Source of the DNA: Marinobacter salinus
GTDB lineage: Bacteria; Pseudomonadota; Gammaproteobacteria; Pseudomonadales; Oleiphilaceae
Direction: 5' to 3'
DNA: 64,000 nucleotides
Assembly: GCF_001854125.1 (NCBI RefSeq)
Contig: NZ_CP017715.1
Location: 1,860,001 to 1,924,000, forward strand
This document shows positions 31,015-40,513 of the stretch, piece after piece (position 1 is the stretch's first letter; every line of letters begins with the position of its first letter). The translations under genes were made by a program, and so were the position numbers. Under the pieces are notes generated by a model. That model did not search any database. It was not told the origin of the DNA and saw only the letters and a list, made by a program, of their open reading frames with translations.

Positions 31015-32469
31015 ATGAGTAGCAAGAGTTTTCATGTTGAGCATCGCTACCTGGAACTCCCGGACTCCTTTTATACCCGCGTTCAGCCTACGCCATTGAG
31101 AGGCGCCAGAATGGTGTGTTTCAACCACGAGCTCGCGGAACAGATGGGGTTTCATACCCAGAAAGAGGACGACTGGACGCAAGTGGGTGCTGGCGCCGAG
31201 CTCCTGGAAGGAATGGACCCCGTGGCCATGAAGTACACGGGCCACCAGTTTGGCGCCTACAACCCGGAACTGGGAGATGGCCGTGGCCTGCTACTCTGGG
31301 AAACCATTGCACCGGACGGCCGACGCTGGGACTGGCACCTCAAGGGCGCGGGTATGACGCCTTACTCCCGGTTTGGTGATGGCCGGGCGGTTCTGCGCTC
31401 AACCATTCGCGAATACCTTTGCAGCGAAGCGATGAATGGCCTGGGTATTCCAACCACCCGGGCACTGTTTATGGTCAGTGCCAAAGACCCGATACGCCGC
31501 GAATCTATCGAAACGGCCGCCGCCCTGGTACGCGTCGCTCAGAGCCATATACGCTTTGGTCACTTCGAATTTGCCGCGCACCATGAGGGGCCTGAAACGG
31601 TAAAGACACTGCTGGAGCATGTCATTTCCCTCCACTTCCCGCACCTCATTGGCTTACCGGACGACGAGCGCCATGTCCGCTGGTTTGAGGAAGTGGTGGA
31701 GCGAACCGCCCGACTGATCGCAGACTGGCAGGCGGTGGGTTTCTGCCACGGCGTGATGAACAGTGACAACATGTCCATCATCGGGGATACCTTTGACTAC
31801 GGCCCCTATGCGTTCCTGGACGATTTCGACGCTGGCTATATCTGCAACCACACGGATCAGGGTGGCCGTTATGCCTACAACCGGCAGCCACATATAGGAT
31901 TCACGAACTGCCAGTATCTGGCCAATGCCCTGATGCCCATCGTGGAAGAAGATTCTGTGCGCCGGGGCCTGCGCCGATATGAGATTACCTACAACGCGCG
32001 GTTCCTTCAGAACATGCGGGATAAACTCGGCCTGTTACAGGAGGAAGAGTCGGATCTCAGCCTGATCATGGACACCTTCAGCATGCTCCATGAACACCAT
32101 GTGGACTACACCGCTTTCTTCCGGGCACTCTCGAACCTCTATGCCCATGGCCATGCTCCGGTCAGAGACCTGTTCGTAGACCGCAGCGTCGCGGATGAGT
32201 GGCTGGAACGGTATGAAGAACGTTTGCAGAAGGAAACGCGCGCTCATGATGAGCGGGAATACGCCATGCGAGGGGTAAACCCCAAGTACATTCTGCGGAA
32301 CTACCTGGCCCAACAGGTGATTCAGGAGGCCCAGAACGGCGATTACCAGCCAATGAAAGCCCTGCTGAAAGTTCTGCAAAGACCGTTCGATGAACAGCCC
32401 GAACACGAGCAATACGCCGCGCTGCCCCCGGACTGGGGCAAGCACCTGAACATCAGTTGTTCTTCCTGA
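31015..32469 (+). CDS. selO: Protein adenylyltransferase SelO (YdiU family)
   Basis: A pseudokinase-fold enzyme that AMPylates proteins and in E. coli is linked to the oxidative stress response. The product is 484 aa. The ATP site is marked by YTGHQFGAYNPELGDGRG (about residues 74-91) and LKGAGMTPYSRFGDGRAVLR. The metal-binding region is GVMNSDNMSIIGDTFDYGPY with the DYGP variant of DFG. The C-terminus ends SCSS, where Cys occupies the selenocysteine position of vertebrate SelO. ATG follows an A-rich leader. A shared terminator follows. Confidence 0.95.
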   Translation: MSSKSFHVEHRYLELPDSFYTRVQPTPLRGARMVCFNHELAEQMGFHTQKEDDWTQVGAGAELLEGMDPVAMKYTGHQFGAYNPELGDGRGLLLWETIAPDGRRWDWHLKGAGMTPYSRFGDGRAVLRSTIREYLCSEAMNGLGIPTTRALFMVSAKDPIRRESIETAAALVRVAQSHIRFGHFEFAAHHEGPETVKTLLEHVISLHFPHLIGLPDDERHVRWFEEVVERTARLIADWQAVGFCHGVMNSDNMSIIGDTFDYGPYAFLDDFDAGYICNHTDQGGRYAYNRQPHIGFTNCQYLANALMPIVEEDSVRRGLRRYEITYNARFLQNMRDKLGLLQEEESDLSLIMDTFSMLHEHHVDYTAFFRALSNLYAHGHAPVRDLFVDRSVADEWLERYEERLQKETRAHDEREYAMRGVNPKYILRNYLAQQVIQEAQNGDYQPMKALLKVLQRPFDEQPEHEQYAALPPDWGKHLNISCSS

Positions 32470-32481
32470 CCGGGCACGCAT

Positions 32482-32516
32482 AAAAAAGGGTGAAGCCTCG
32501 GCTTCACCCTTTTTTA
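32482..32516. terminator. Bidirectional terminator between selO and fumarase
   Basis: An A-run, then GGGTGAAGCC and GGCTTCACCC (10 bp stem, CTC-type small loop), then a T-run. The symmetry lets it terminate both convergent genes. Confidence 0.9.
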
Positions 32517-32536
32517 TCTTCGTTATGGCTAGCGAA

Positions 32537-34051
32537 TCAGACCGCCTTGGCAGCAATAATCTTATCGTGCCACTCGGCCGGCCCCGTCTGGTGCACGGAA
32601 GAACCACGTGAGTCCACCGCTACCGTCACAGGCATATCTTCTACCTCAAACTCGTAAATGGCTTCCATCCCAAGCTCCGGGAACGCAACCACTTCGGCGT
32701 GTTTGATGGCCTTGGATACCAGATAGGCGGAACCGCCAACTGCCATCAGGTAAACCGCGCCAAACTCCTTGATGGCATCAATCGCGACCTGGCCACGCTC
32801 GGCTTTACCGATCATGCCGGTCAAACCGGTTTTCTCCAGCATGGTGTGGGTAAACTTGTCCATGCGGGTAGCTGTCGTCGGGCCTGCAGGGCCAACCACT
32901 TCCTCACGCACCGGATCCACCGGCCCCACGTAGTAAATAAACCGGCCCTTCAGGTCCACCGGCAACTCTTCGCCCTTGTCGATCATGTCGACCATCTTCT
33001 TGTGGGCGGCGTCCCGTCCAGTCAGCATTTTGCCGGATAACAGAACCGTCTCACCCGGCTGCCAGTCCTTCACGTCTTCCGGCGTGATGGTATCCAGGTT
33101 CACGCGGCGAACATTCTCACCCACTTCCCAGGTAATTTCCGGCCAGTCGTCCAGGCTCGGCGGGGTTTGCAGTGAGGGACCAGTGCCATCCAGAGTAAAG
33201 TGCGCGTGACGGGTGGCGGCACAGTTCGGAATGATGGCAACCGGCTTGTTGGCGGCGTGGGTCGGGTAATCCTTGACCTTCACATCCAGAACCGTCGTTA
33301 GGCCACCCAGGCCCTGGGCACCGATGCCGAGATCGTTCACCTTATCGAACAGTTCAAGGCGCAACTCCTCGGCACGATTGGAGGCACCGCGCGCTTGAAG
33401 ATCGTGGATATCGATCGGATCCAGCAATGACTCTTTCGCCATTTCCATTGCTTTCTCGGCGGTGCCGCCGATACCGATACCCAGCATGCCGGGCGGGCAC
33501 CAGCCGGCGCCCATCTGCGGAACCATTTTCAATACCCAGTCCACCACGGAATCGGACGGGTTCAGCATGGCGAATTTGGATTTGGCTTCCGAACCGCCAC
33601 CCTTGGCGGCTACGTGAATCTCAACCGTATCGCCCGGCACCATTTTGTAGTGAATGATGGCTGGAGTGTTGTCTCCGGTGTTCTGACGCTTACCGTCCGG
33701 ATCCGCCAGAATGGATGCGCGGAGCACGTTATCCGGCTGGGTATAAGCGCGACGTACACCTTCGTTGATCACATCATCCAGTGCCATCTCGCAATCCCAC
33801 TGAACGTTCATGCCGATATTAACGAATACGGTCACAATGCCCGTATCCTGGCACAGTGGGCGGTGGCCCTGCGCGCACATGCGGGAATTAATCAGGATTT
33901 GGGCCATGGCATCCTTGGCCGCCTGGGACTCTTCCTTCTGGTAAGCCTCATACACGCCCTGGATAAAGTCCTTCGGGTGATAATAGGAAATAAACTGCAG
34001 CGCGTCCGCTACGCTTTCAATCAGGTCGTCCTGGCGGATTACGGTGGTCAT
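32537..34051 (-). CDS. Class I fumarate hydratase (4Fe-4S)
   Basis: Interconverts fumarate and malate in the TCA cycle. The product is 504 aa, the single-chain iron-sulphur class, with the alpha domain (about residues 1-290) and beta domain (about 330-504) fused. MCAQGHRPLCQDTGIV carries an Fe-S cysteine, and ATRHAHFTLDGTGPSL and GPAGPTTATRMDKF are conserved. GAGG precedes the ATG. The GTP/oxygen-labile cluster suggests an additional class II enzyme elsewhere, but none is in this window. Confidence 0.95.
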   Translation of the reverse strand: MTTVIRQDDLIESVADALQFISYYHPKDFIQGVYEAYQKEESQAAKDAMAQILINSRMCAQGHRPLCQDTGIVTVFVNIGMNVQWDCEMALDDVINEGVRRAYTQPDNVLRASILADPDGKRQNTGDNTPAIIHYKMVPGDTVEIHVAAKGGGSEAKSKFAMLNPSDSVVDWVLKMVPQMGAGWCPPGMLGIGIGGTAEKAMEMAKESLLDPIDIHDLQARGASNRAEELRLELFDKVNDLGIGAQGLGGLTTVLDVKVKDYPTHAANKPVAIIPNCAATRHAHFTLDGTGPSLQTPPSLDDWPEITWEVGENVRRVNLDTITPEDVKDWQPGETVLLSGKMLTGRDAAHKKMVDMIDKGEELPVDLKGRFIYYVGPVDPVREEVVGPAGPTTATRMDKFTHTMLEKTGLTGMIGKAERGQVAIDAIKEFGAVYLMAVGGSAYLVSKAIKHAEVVAFPELGMEAIYEFEVEDMPVTVAVDSRGSSVHQTGPAEWHDKIIAAKAV

Positions 34052-34464
34052 AGGCGCCTCATCAGCTTGATATCGTTGTGTCGTGTTATCGGAAAATCGG
34101 GAGGCAAGAGTTTACCAGAAAAACGCGAACGCAAGGGACCCGACAGATGGCGAACCCATACACTGCCTGATCAGCCGAAGACCGCCGGCGCCCTCGACAA
34201 ACCGTTAAGTCCCAACTATTTTTCAGAAAGGCCAAACTCCAACCGTGCGGGGAGGATTCAAAGGACCAGAATCACACTTTCGGCTGATCAACACGTGCCA
34301 TACTGTCGCTATAGTCATAGATATAGAAATTGGCTCACAGCGCTGGCTACAATTTCAGACAACAGTTTCAAGCAGAACAGGCCACTGACAACGGGCTTAC
34401 CGGATCAGACCGGCCCCGTCAGCTGCCGAACATAACGACACAACAACAGGAAAAGGTTCCACCC
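34052..34464. other. Intergenic region between divergent fumarase and lipase genes
   Basis: This is 413 nt without a supported gene. It must hold the promoters of both divergent genes. The frame of the lipase stays open back to 34330, but the extra residues look non-coding and precede the signal peptide. No convincing sigma-70 pair, repeat or hairpin was found. Confidence 0.6.
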
Positions 34465-37287
34465 ATGTTCAAGAAAACTCTAATAAGTCTTGCCGTGGCG
34501 TCTTCCCTTGGACTTACAGGCTGCTTTGACAGTGGCGATACGGGGGCGAATGCTAATCCGGACTATAAGATTTCCAACCCTGATTTCACTGGTAAAACCT
34601 GGCCAATTTTCAATCCTGTAACCAGTGAACTGCCTGTTCCTAGCGACCTTCAATTCGAGCAAGGTGCCAACGCAGACGGAACACTCAGTGGCTCTACAGA
34701 CAACCCGATTACCAACGCACTCGACTACATGGACGGTTCATCAACGACCGCTCAGTTTGATATCAAGTTGTCTGGCTCTATCAATCCTGAAACGGTGGTT
34801 GCGCAACCTATAATTGACGCAGGTGCAGGAACCCCGGCTCCGAACCCGAACCAAAACGTCTTCCTGCTCTCTCTAAACTTTCCGGGCGGTGACGCACTGC
34901 TCAACAGCTCTTCCTACTACACCGACCTGATCGCTGAGTTGGCCGAAAGCGGAGATATTACAGAAGTACTCGATCGCGAATCCTTCCCGGGCGAAACCCC
35001 TACCTTTGATCTTGGTCTCGCATTCGCTGCTTTGCAGGCTGCACCTGGTCCTGACACAGCCGCCGCTGTATTTGATTTCAATAATGAATTTCGAGCCGAA
35101 GTGGTCTCACTTGATGGTGGAGTGGACAATGTCCTGCGCATCACGCCGCTGCGCCCGCTTGACCCGAAAAAGAAGTACCTTGTTGTCGTCACAGATGAGG
35201 TCAAAGATTCACTCGGCCAGAGCTTGGTAGGCTCACCCTCTTACCAAAATATCAGCAACCCTGACGAGCCCCTTGGCACCTCCTCCCTGGAGCCAGTTCG
35301 CGGCGCTATTCAAGGCTGGGAAGCATTGGCAGCGGGTTACTTCAGTGCTCTTACCAATACGAGCCGGGAAGCCGCCTCAATGCCGCCCCTGAGCGCGGAA
35401 AACGTAGCACTGTCTCTGACATTCACAACCGGAGGCACAACAGACGTACTTGAAGCAGCTACTTCCCCCGCACAGTTCTTTTACAAGAGTGCTATTAAAA
35501 CTACTCGCCAGAACGCAATTGCAGAATACCTCGCGGCAAACGCTGACACTTTTGAAACGCTGGATCCGAGTACTCAGTGGGGAACGCTTGATGCGGTAGC
35601 GGATGGCGCCGTAGCAAGTATTGGCGATGCGAACCTGCGCGCTAGTGCTGCGGGCACTGAAACGGCCTTGGCAGGAACGGATTTCAGCAATCCTGAGCCA
35701 CGCGAAATTGGCACCCAATTTATCGAAGCTACCCGTGTACCATCCGCTGGACTCGGGCTCCCTGAGGCTGGATCTGTTTTTCAGACTAGTCTGGAACTTC
35801 CGTATTATCTGAAAACTCCGACGGATACTGATCCGAGCAATCTCAATCTACCTTGGTCCGCTTCGACCATCGTCGGTGGCGCTATTGATCCAAGTGGCGA
35901 AACGCCCCCGTCTGATAAGGTTACCTTCCGTTTCCCGTTTGCGACCGAGAACGCGACCCCAGTCAATGTACCGATGCTGGTATCTGTACCGGACCCCAGC
36001 AATGTGATTCCAGGCGGCGGTGGCGCAACCTGTGGAATGGCAAAGCCCTGGGACGTTGTTGTCTACCAACACGGAATCTTTGGTAACCGTTCACACAGCT
36101 TGGCTCTTGCCAACCAGTTGGGTAACTTTTGCTTCGTAACCGTTGCAATCGACCTGCCCCTTCATGGTATCGCACCCACGCTTGCAACTGGCGACCCAGA
36201 CCCTTCCATAGCGCTAAGCGTCGACAAGACACTGGTCGATGGTTCGTTCGTCGACAGTCCACTTCCGATGAACGAGCGCCACTTTGGCTGGGGTCAGGAC
36301 GCGAGCGGCTCTCCAACCCGGATGGTTTACAGCACAGATCCAGAGGAAGCGCTGGGTTATTCCGCCCAGTTCTTCCTGAATTTATCCAATTTGCCAGCCG
36401 CAAGGGATAACAACCGACAAGGTGTTGTCGATCTGTTGAACCTGAACGCCAGCCTTGTCAACCTCAATGACATCGACCTGGACAATTCCGATCTCGACGG
36501 TGATCCGACTACAAGAGGTGATGCTCAAAGAGACGTTAATGTTCAGCCCGATGGCACTGGCGGCTCGCAGGTTTATTTCGTTGGCCATTCACTGGGCGGC
36601 ATTCTTGGAACATCGCTGGTATCCTTAGTGAACGACACCGCCCAAGCAGCAACGATTGGCAACGAGAATATCGTTCCCTTCAACGCTGCAGCTCTGGTTA
36701 CTCCTGGTGCAGGCATTGCAAAACTGCTTGAGAATTCGCCCTCGATCGGCGCAACAGTGCTTGCTGGGCTTGGTCAAGCGGGACTTACCCAAGGCACAAG
36801 CAATTTGGAGCTTTTCCTGAATGTTGCTCAAGCCACTTTAGACAGTGCCGAACCTCATAACTTCGGAGAGTCAATCGTAAATAGCGGAAGCAAAGTCTAC
36901 TTGAATGAAATCTATGGTGACGGATCTGATCGATCCACCCAAGATCAGACGATTCCGGTGGCCGCAGATGTAGCTTACGCAGGCACATACACCCGTCCTC
37001 TAGGAGATGCATTGCCAGCACCATTGGCAGGCACCGAACCGCTGTTCATGAATCTAGAAGCGGATACGATTTCCGCGACAGGCGGGCTCACTGCTAACGT
37101 AAACGCGGTGCGATTTGAGGCTGGTACACATACCACCATCATCAAACCGGAAACCGCAGCTCAGGAGGCTGTATTTGCTGATATGGCGACCAACATTATC
37201 TCGTTTTTCATGAATGACGGGACCTCGATCCAGTTTAACAACGCTAACTTTGTGAAAGCCGAGGCTCCATCGCCTGAGAACCCTTAA
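34465..37287 (+). CDS. Large extracellular lipoprotein lipase/phospholipase, VolA/Pla-1 type
   Basis: A 940-aa predicted surface lipoprotein. It begins MFKKTLISLAVASSLGLTGC, with lipobox LTGC and the acylated Cys at about residue 20. An N-terminal Ig-like/virulence-factor-lipase domain (about 50-370) precedes an alpha/beta hydrolase domain. The domain carries WDVVVYQHGIFGNRSHSLAL (oxyanion region) and the nucleophile elbow GHSLGG, with Ser at residue 709. A late His in EAGTHTTIIKPE is the likely catalytic base. The ATG at 34465 follows AGGAAAAGG. The gene stands alone between two divergent or opposed units and has its own terminator. The substrate (phospholipid or triglyceride) is inferred from the family. 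Confidence 0.85.
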   Translation: MFKKTLISLAVASSLGLTGCFDSGDTGANANPDYKISNPDFTGKTWPIFNPVTSELPVPSDLQFEQGANADGTLSGSTDNPITNALDYMDGSSTTAQFDIKLSGSINPETVVAQPIIDAGAGTPAPNPNQNVFLLSLNFPGGDALLNSSSYYTDLIAELAESGDITEVLDRESFPGETPTFDLGLAFAALQAAPGPDTAAAVFDFNNEFRAEVVSLDGGVDNVLRITPLRPLDPKKKYLVVVTDEVKDSLGQSLVGSPSYQNISNPDEPLGTSSLEPVRGAIQGWEALAAGYFSALTNTSREAASMPPLSAENVALSLTFTTGGTTDVLEAATSPAQFFYKSAIKTTRQNAIAEYLAANADTFETLDPSTQWGTLDAVADGAVASIGDANLRASAAGTETALAGTDFSNPEPREIGTQFIEATRVPSAGLGLPEAGSVFQTSLELPYYLKTPTDTDPSNLNLPWSASTIVGGAIDPSGETPPSDKVTFRFPFATENATPVNVPMLVSVPDPSNVIPGGGGATCGMAKPWDVVVYQHGIFGNRSHSLALANQLGNFCFVTVAIDLPLHGIAPTLATGDPDPSIALSVDKTLVDGSFVDSPLPMNERHFGWGQDASGSPTRMVYSTDPEEALGYSAQFFLNLSNLPAARDNNRQGVVDLLNLNASLVNLNDIDLDNSDLDGDPTTRGDAQRDVNVQPDGTGGSQVYFVGHSLGGILGTSLVSLVNDTAQAATIGNENIVPFNAAALVTPGAGIAKLLENSPSIGATVLAGLGQAGLTQGTSNLELFLNVAQATLDSAEPHNFGESIVNSGSKVYLNEIYGDGSDRSTQDQTIPVAADVAYAGTYTRPLGDALPAPLAGTEPLFMNLEADTISATGGLTANVNAVRFEAGTHTTIIKPETAAQEAVFADMATNIISFFMNDGTSIQFNNANFVKAEAPSPENP

Positions 37288-37304
37288 TATTTAATATGCC
37301 CTCG

Positions 37305-37337
37305 AAGAAAACCCAGCATTTGCTGGGTTTTCTTTTT
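37305..37337 (+). terminator. Terminator after the lipase gene
   Basis: AAGAAAACCCAGCA pairs with TGCTGGGTTTTCTT around a 2-nt centre (14 bp), followed by T's. It sits 17 nt after the stop. Confidence 0.9.
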
Positions 37338-37365
37338 TGACTGTACTTTATGTCTCGAGTAAACC

Positions 37366-38427
37366 TCAGGCTGAAAATTTCACAGGCCTTCCAATTTGCA
37401 TCTGGAGTTTGCCATCCCCCCGATCAACCTCGATCACCATATCCCGCGCCTTTAACTGAGGATGCTCCGCCGCTTCGGAGATCGTTAATACCGGCTCTAC
37501 ACACGCATCCTGATCGGCGAATGTCGCCTGCCACTCCGCCAGCGTCTTCCCGGCAATCTTTTCCTTTAATGCCTGCTTGAGCTTTTGCTGATGCTCAGGT
37601 TTCTGGCTCAGGGCCAGGCTCTTCATATCAGCGAGGTCAAGAGTGTCGCAAAAACGCGCCGAAAACTGAGGTTCGAGGCTGCCTACCGACAGCCAACGAC
37701 CATCCTTTGTCCGATAGTAATCGTAGAATGAGCCACCATTCAGGAGGGAACTCTCCGGTTTCTGCTCCTGGCCACCGGCAAGGCAAGCCGCACCCGACAT
37801 TGCGTTAAGCGCAAACGCGGCATCCGTCATACTGATATCGACGAACTGGCCCTCTCCGGTCTGTTGCCGGTGGATCACTGCGGCGAGAATACCCATCACA
37901 GCGTGATGTGAACCACCTGCAACATCCGCAATCTGAATGCCCATGGGAGGCGGCCCACTGTCGGCGCGTCCGCAGTGGCTGCTAACCCCAGACAACGCAA
38001 GATAATTGATATCGTGGCCGGCTCGGTCCCGGTAAGGCCCGGTCTGGCCATAGCCCGTAATCGCGCAGTAAATAAGTTTCGGGTTGATAGCCTTCAGCGT
38101 CTCATAGCCGATGCCGAGACGATCCATAACCCCCGGGCGGAACTGCTCAATAACGATGTCATAGTCGTGGATGAGCTCCTTTACTTTCTCAATGTCATCA
38201 GCCTGCTTAAGATTCAGGGGAAGCGTTTTCTTGCCCCGAGTCAGATACGAAAACGCTGTACTGTTTTTCCCGTCAAATGGAGGCATTACCTTCGTAAGAT
38301 CCACCCTGTCCGGCGCCTCCACCCGCAGCACATCTGCCCCCATGTCGGCTAACAGCATGGTGGCATACGGCCCCGGTAACAGGGTACTGAAATCCAGAAC
38401 TTTCAAAGAGGTCAGAGGACCTGCCAT
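37366..38427 (-). CDS. CaiB/BaiF family CoA-transferase, alpha-methylacyl-CoA racemase-like
   Basis: A family III CoA-transferase/racemase of 353 aa. LKVLDFSTLLPGPYATMLLADMGADV is represented by its conserved core PGPYATMLLADMGADVLR near the N-terminus. Motif RAGHDINYLALSG contains the His of the racemase His/Asp pair, which favours 2-methylacyl-CoA racemisation over CoA transfer. VMGILAAVIHRQQTGEGQFV is conserved. It is divergent from an AraC regulator 197 nt away, a likely control arrangement. The exact substrate is not known. Confidence 0.85.
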   Translation of the reverse strand: MAGPLTSLKVLDFSTLLPGPYATMLLADMGADVLRVEAPDRVDLTKVMPPFDGKNSTAFSYLTRGKKTLPLNLKQADDIEKVKELIHDYDIVIEQFRPGVMDRLGIGYETLKAINPKLIYCAITGYGQTGPYRDRAGHDINYLALSGVSSHCGRADSGPPPMGIQIADVAGGSHHAVMGILAAVIHRQQTGEGQFVDISMTDAAFALNAMSGAACLAGGQEQKPESSLLNGGSFYDYYRTKDGRWLSVGSLEPQFSARFCDTLDLADMKSLALSQKPEHQQKLKQALKEKIAGKTLAEWQATFADQDACVEPVLTISEAAEHPQLKARDMVIEVDRGDGKLQMQIGRPVKFSA

Positions 38428-38624
38428 GGCATTCTCCTTACGTAGTCGGTTTCTTTTTGTCGATTCTTCCGGAATGTTTCATGCTGCACGGTTTTGCCGA
38501 CGGGGCCAACCGCAGGTTCCTTCATTTCAGTTGGCCGATTCTGCCACGGCGTTGGCAGCTCGGCAGTTGCATTGTTTCACGGGGGTTTTATGATGGGTTT
38601 CGTTTTTATGGAATAGCGAGAGAC

Positions 38625-39644
38625 ATGTCCAACCTGACGGTTTCAAGACACTTTGTTCAGGCCGCCCTGACCGGAGCGGAGAATCTTGGTTTTGATACGT
38701 TCGATATGCTGAGGGAAGCCGGCATATCTCCGGATCTTTTACGTATCGAAATGGCACGGGTCAGCAGTGACCAGTTCAGTCGTCTGATGCAGATACTCTG
38801 GAGCCGGCTTGGGGACGAGTTCATGGGCTTCGGCCCCAGACGCGCGCGCAGCGGGACGTTTGCGACTATGTGCGCGCTGGTCATCGATTGTCCGAATCTC
38901 GAGGCGGTGTACCGCCAGGCTTTCCAGTTTTCCCGGCTTTTCGAACCCATGATTACCATGGAGCTGGAAACGAGCGGTGAAAAAGCTCAACTCGTCACCC
39001 GCATTGAAGGTGAAATACACGATCCGTCTTACTTCCTTCGGGAGAGTATTCTGGTTATCTGGCACCGGCTGGGAAGCTGGCTGATTGGTCAGCCAGTAGA
39101 GCTGGAAAAAGCGGAATTTGATTATCCACGACCGCTTCATGGTGACGAATACCGCCACATTTTCCATTGCCCGCTGGAATTCGGGTCAGACCGCACGGCT
39201 CTCACATTCGACAAACGATTCCTGTCAGCACCGGTTATTCGGGACAAGTCTGAAATGAGACAGTTTCTCAAGACCTCACCGGCAGACCTGCTGTCCCGCC
39301 CGGATGAAAGCAACACCTTTACTGGCCGGATTCGCGCCCTGATTGGCAGAGACTTTTCCAGGCCATTGCCGGATTTTGAATGGATTGCCGCCGCACTGCA
39401 CACCAGCCCACAGACACTCCGGCGGCGCCTCAAGCAGGAAAACACCTCGTTTCAGGAGATCAAAGATCTGCTCAGACGGGATATGGCGATTTATTATCTG
39501 AGTCGACAGGAGCTGCCGATCAATGACATCGCCGCCAAAGTGGGGTTCACCGAGCCCTCAACATTCCACCGGGCGTTCAAGAAGTGGACGGGCGTAACAC
39601 CCGGAGCCTATCGCGAGGGTGAAAGGGGCAACCTGACGGAATAG
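38625..39644 (+). CDS. AraC family transcriptional regulator
   Basis: A 339-aa regulator. The N-terminal ~190 residues match the arabinose-binding-like domain of the OruR/ArgR-like AraC group (EAGISPDLLRIEMARVSSDQ, then FARLFEPMI-type strand FSRLFEPMITMEL). Two helix-turn-helix motifs lie at the C-terminus (LHTSPQTLRRRLKQE about 275, and INDIAAKVGFTEPSTFHRAF about 310). The ATG at 38625 has GAGAGA upstream; the longer open frame is ignored. It is likely to control the divergent CaiB-family gene. The ligand may be a fatty or methyl-branched acid, which is inference only. Confidence 0.88.
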   Translation: MSNLTVSRHFVQAALTGAENLGFDTFDMLREAGISPDLLRIEMARVSSDQFSRLMQILWSRLGDEFMGFGPRRARSGTFATMCALVIDCPNLEAVYRQAFQFSRLFEPMITMELETSGEKAQLVTRIEGEIHDPSYFLRESILVIWHRLGSWLIGQPVELEKAEFDYPRPLHGDEYRHIFHCPLEFGSDRTALTFDKRFLSAPVIRDKSEMRQFLKTSPADLLSRPDESNTFTGRIRALIGRDFSRPLPDFEWIAAALHTSPQTLRRRLKQENTSFQEIKDLLRRDMAIYYLSRQELPINDIAAKVGFTEPSTFHRAFKKWTGVTPGAYREGERGNLTE

Positions 39645-39650
39645 GCACCG

Positions 39651-40508
39651 TCAGGAATCAGCCGGCGCCTGAAGGTTGCGGATAAGCTGTCCCAGTGTCC
39701 GGGCCACTTCCCTGGCCTGTTCACGATCGACCGCCAACTGCAGCAACCGGGAACCGTCCCTCGGATCATAAATCCAGCAGGCTGCTGCGGCGGCTTCACA
39801 GCCCCATTCAACCTGAGGGTTAACACCGTATACGGACATGGACTGGGTTTTGCGAACAACTCGTCCCCCCGTATCCCGACGTATCTCCTGGACATTAATG
39901 GTGCTGTCCGCCGCACTGACCCGGTATTCCACGTCCGCCGGCCGGTCCATCTGAACAATGGTTTGATCCTGACGCCATCCCGCCACTTCCAGCAAGCTGT
40001 TAAGGTGGATTGTCAGCGCCTCACGGTCTGAGTCCGCCAGGTAGAGCTTGCGCAGCGAGGCAATCTTTTGATCACCCGCCGGCTCTATCAATGCAATTTT
40101 GCCTGAGTCCGAGTTACCGCCTTGTGGCGCCAGGGCCCGTTCCTTGCGGGCTTTCTCGATACCCGTTATGAGTTTAAGTGCTTCCTGGTAGTGGCTGCCG
40201 TCAGCCCCCCCCTGCTCCACATAGGATTCGAGAGCAGATTGCGCCTCATTCAAGTGGGCAGCCTGATACATGACACGACCACGGTAATAGAAGTAATCAG
40301 CCGGCTTGTTGCCTTCAAGCTGCTGGAGCCGGTTCAGGTACTCACCCGCCTCAGCCCAGTTTTCTGCAGCCACCGCTTCCTCTGTTGCCAGCATTAACCG
40401 GCGCGTCTCATGCTCGGGCGCAAGAGCGGAGGCCTGCCCGGCCAGCAGTGCCGACGCAAGGATAAGTCCCCGGGCCAGCTGAAAACCTTTATCAAACGAT
40501 ACTGCCAT
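39651..40508 (-). CDS. Hypothetical periplasmic protein with TPR-like N-terminal half
   Basis: A 285-aa protein with a signal peptide (hydrophobic LARGLILASALLAGQASA; cleavage near ASA). Residues 30-125 form helical repeats resembling tetratricopeptides (AENWAEAGEYLNRLQQLEG, YYRGRVMYQAAHLNEAQSAL). The C-terminal half is beta-rich with three Cys (WGCEAAAAACWIYD). The ATG at 40508 with AGGAG 8 nt upstream is chosen over a GTG at 40517 that overlaps the rmuC stop. No family name can be given. Confidence 0.75.
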   Translation of the reverse strand: MAVSFDKGFQLARGLILASALLAGQASALAPEHETRRLMLATEEAVAAENWAEAGEYLNRLQQLEGNKPADYFYYRGRVMYQAAHLNEAQSALESYVEQGGADGSHYQEALKLITGIEKARKERALAPQGGNSDSGKIALIEPAGDQKIASLRKLYLADSDREALTIHLNSLLEVAGWRQDQTIVQMDRPADVEYRVSAADSTINVQEIRRDTGGRVVRKTQSMSVYGVNPQVEWGCEAAAAACWIYDPRDGSRLLQLAVDREQAREVARTLGQLIRNLQAPADS

Positions 40509-40513
40509 GGCAC

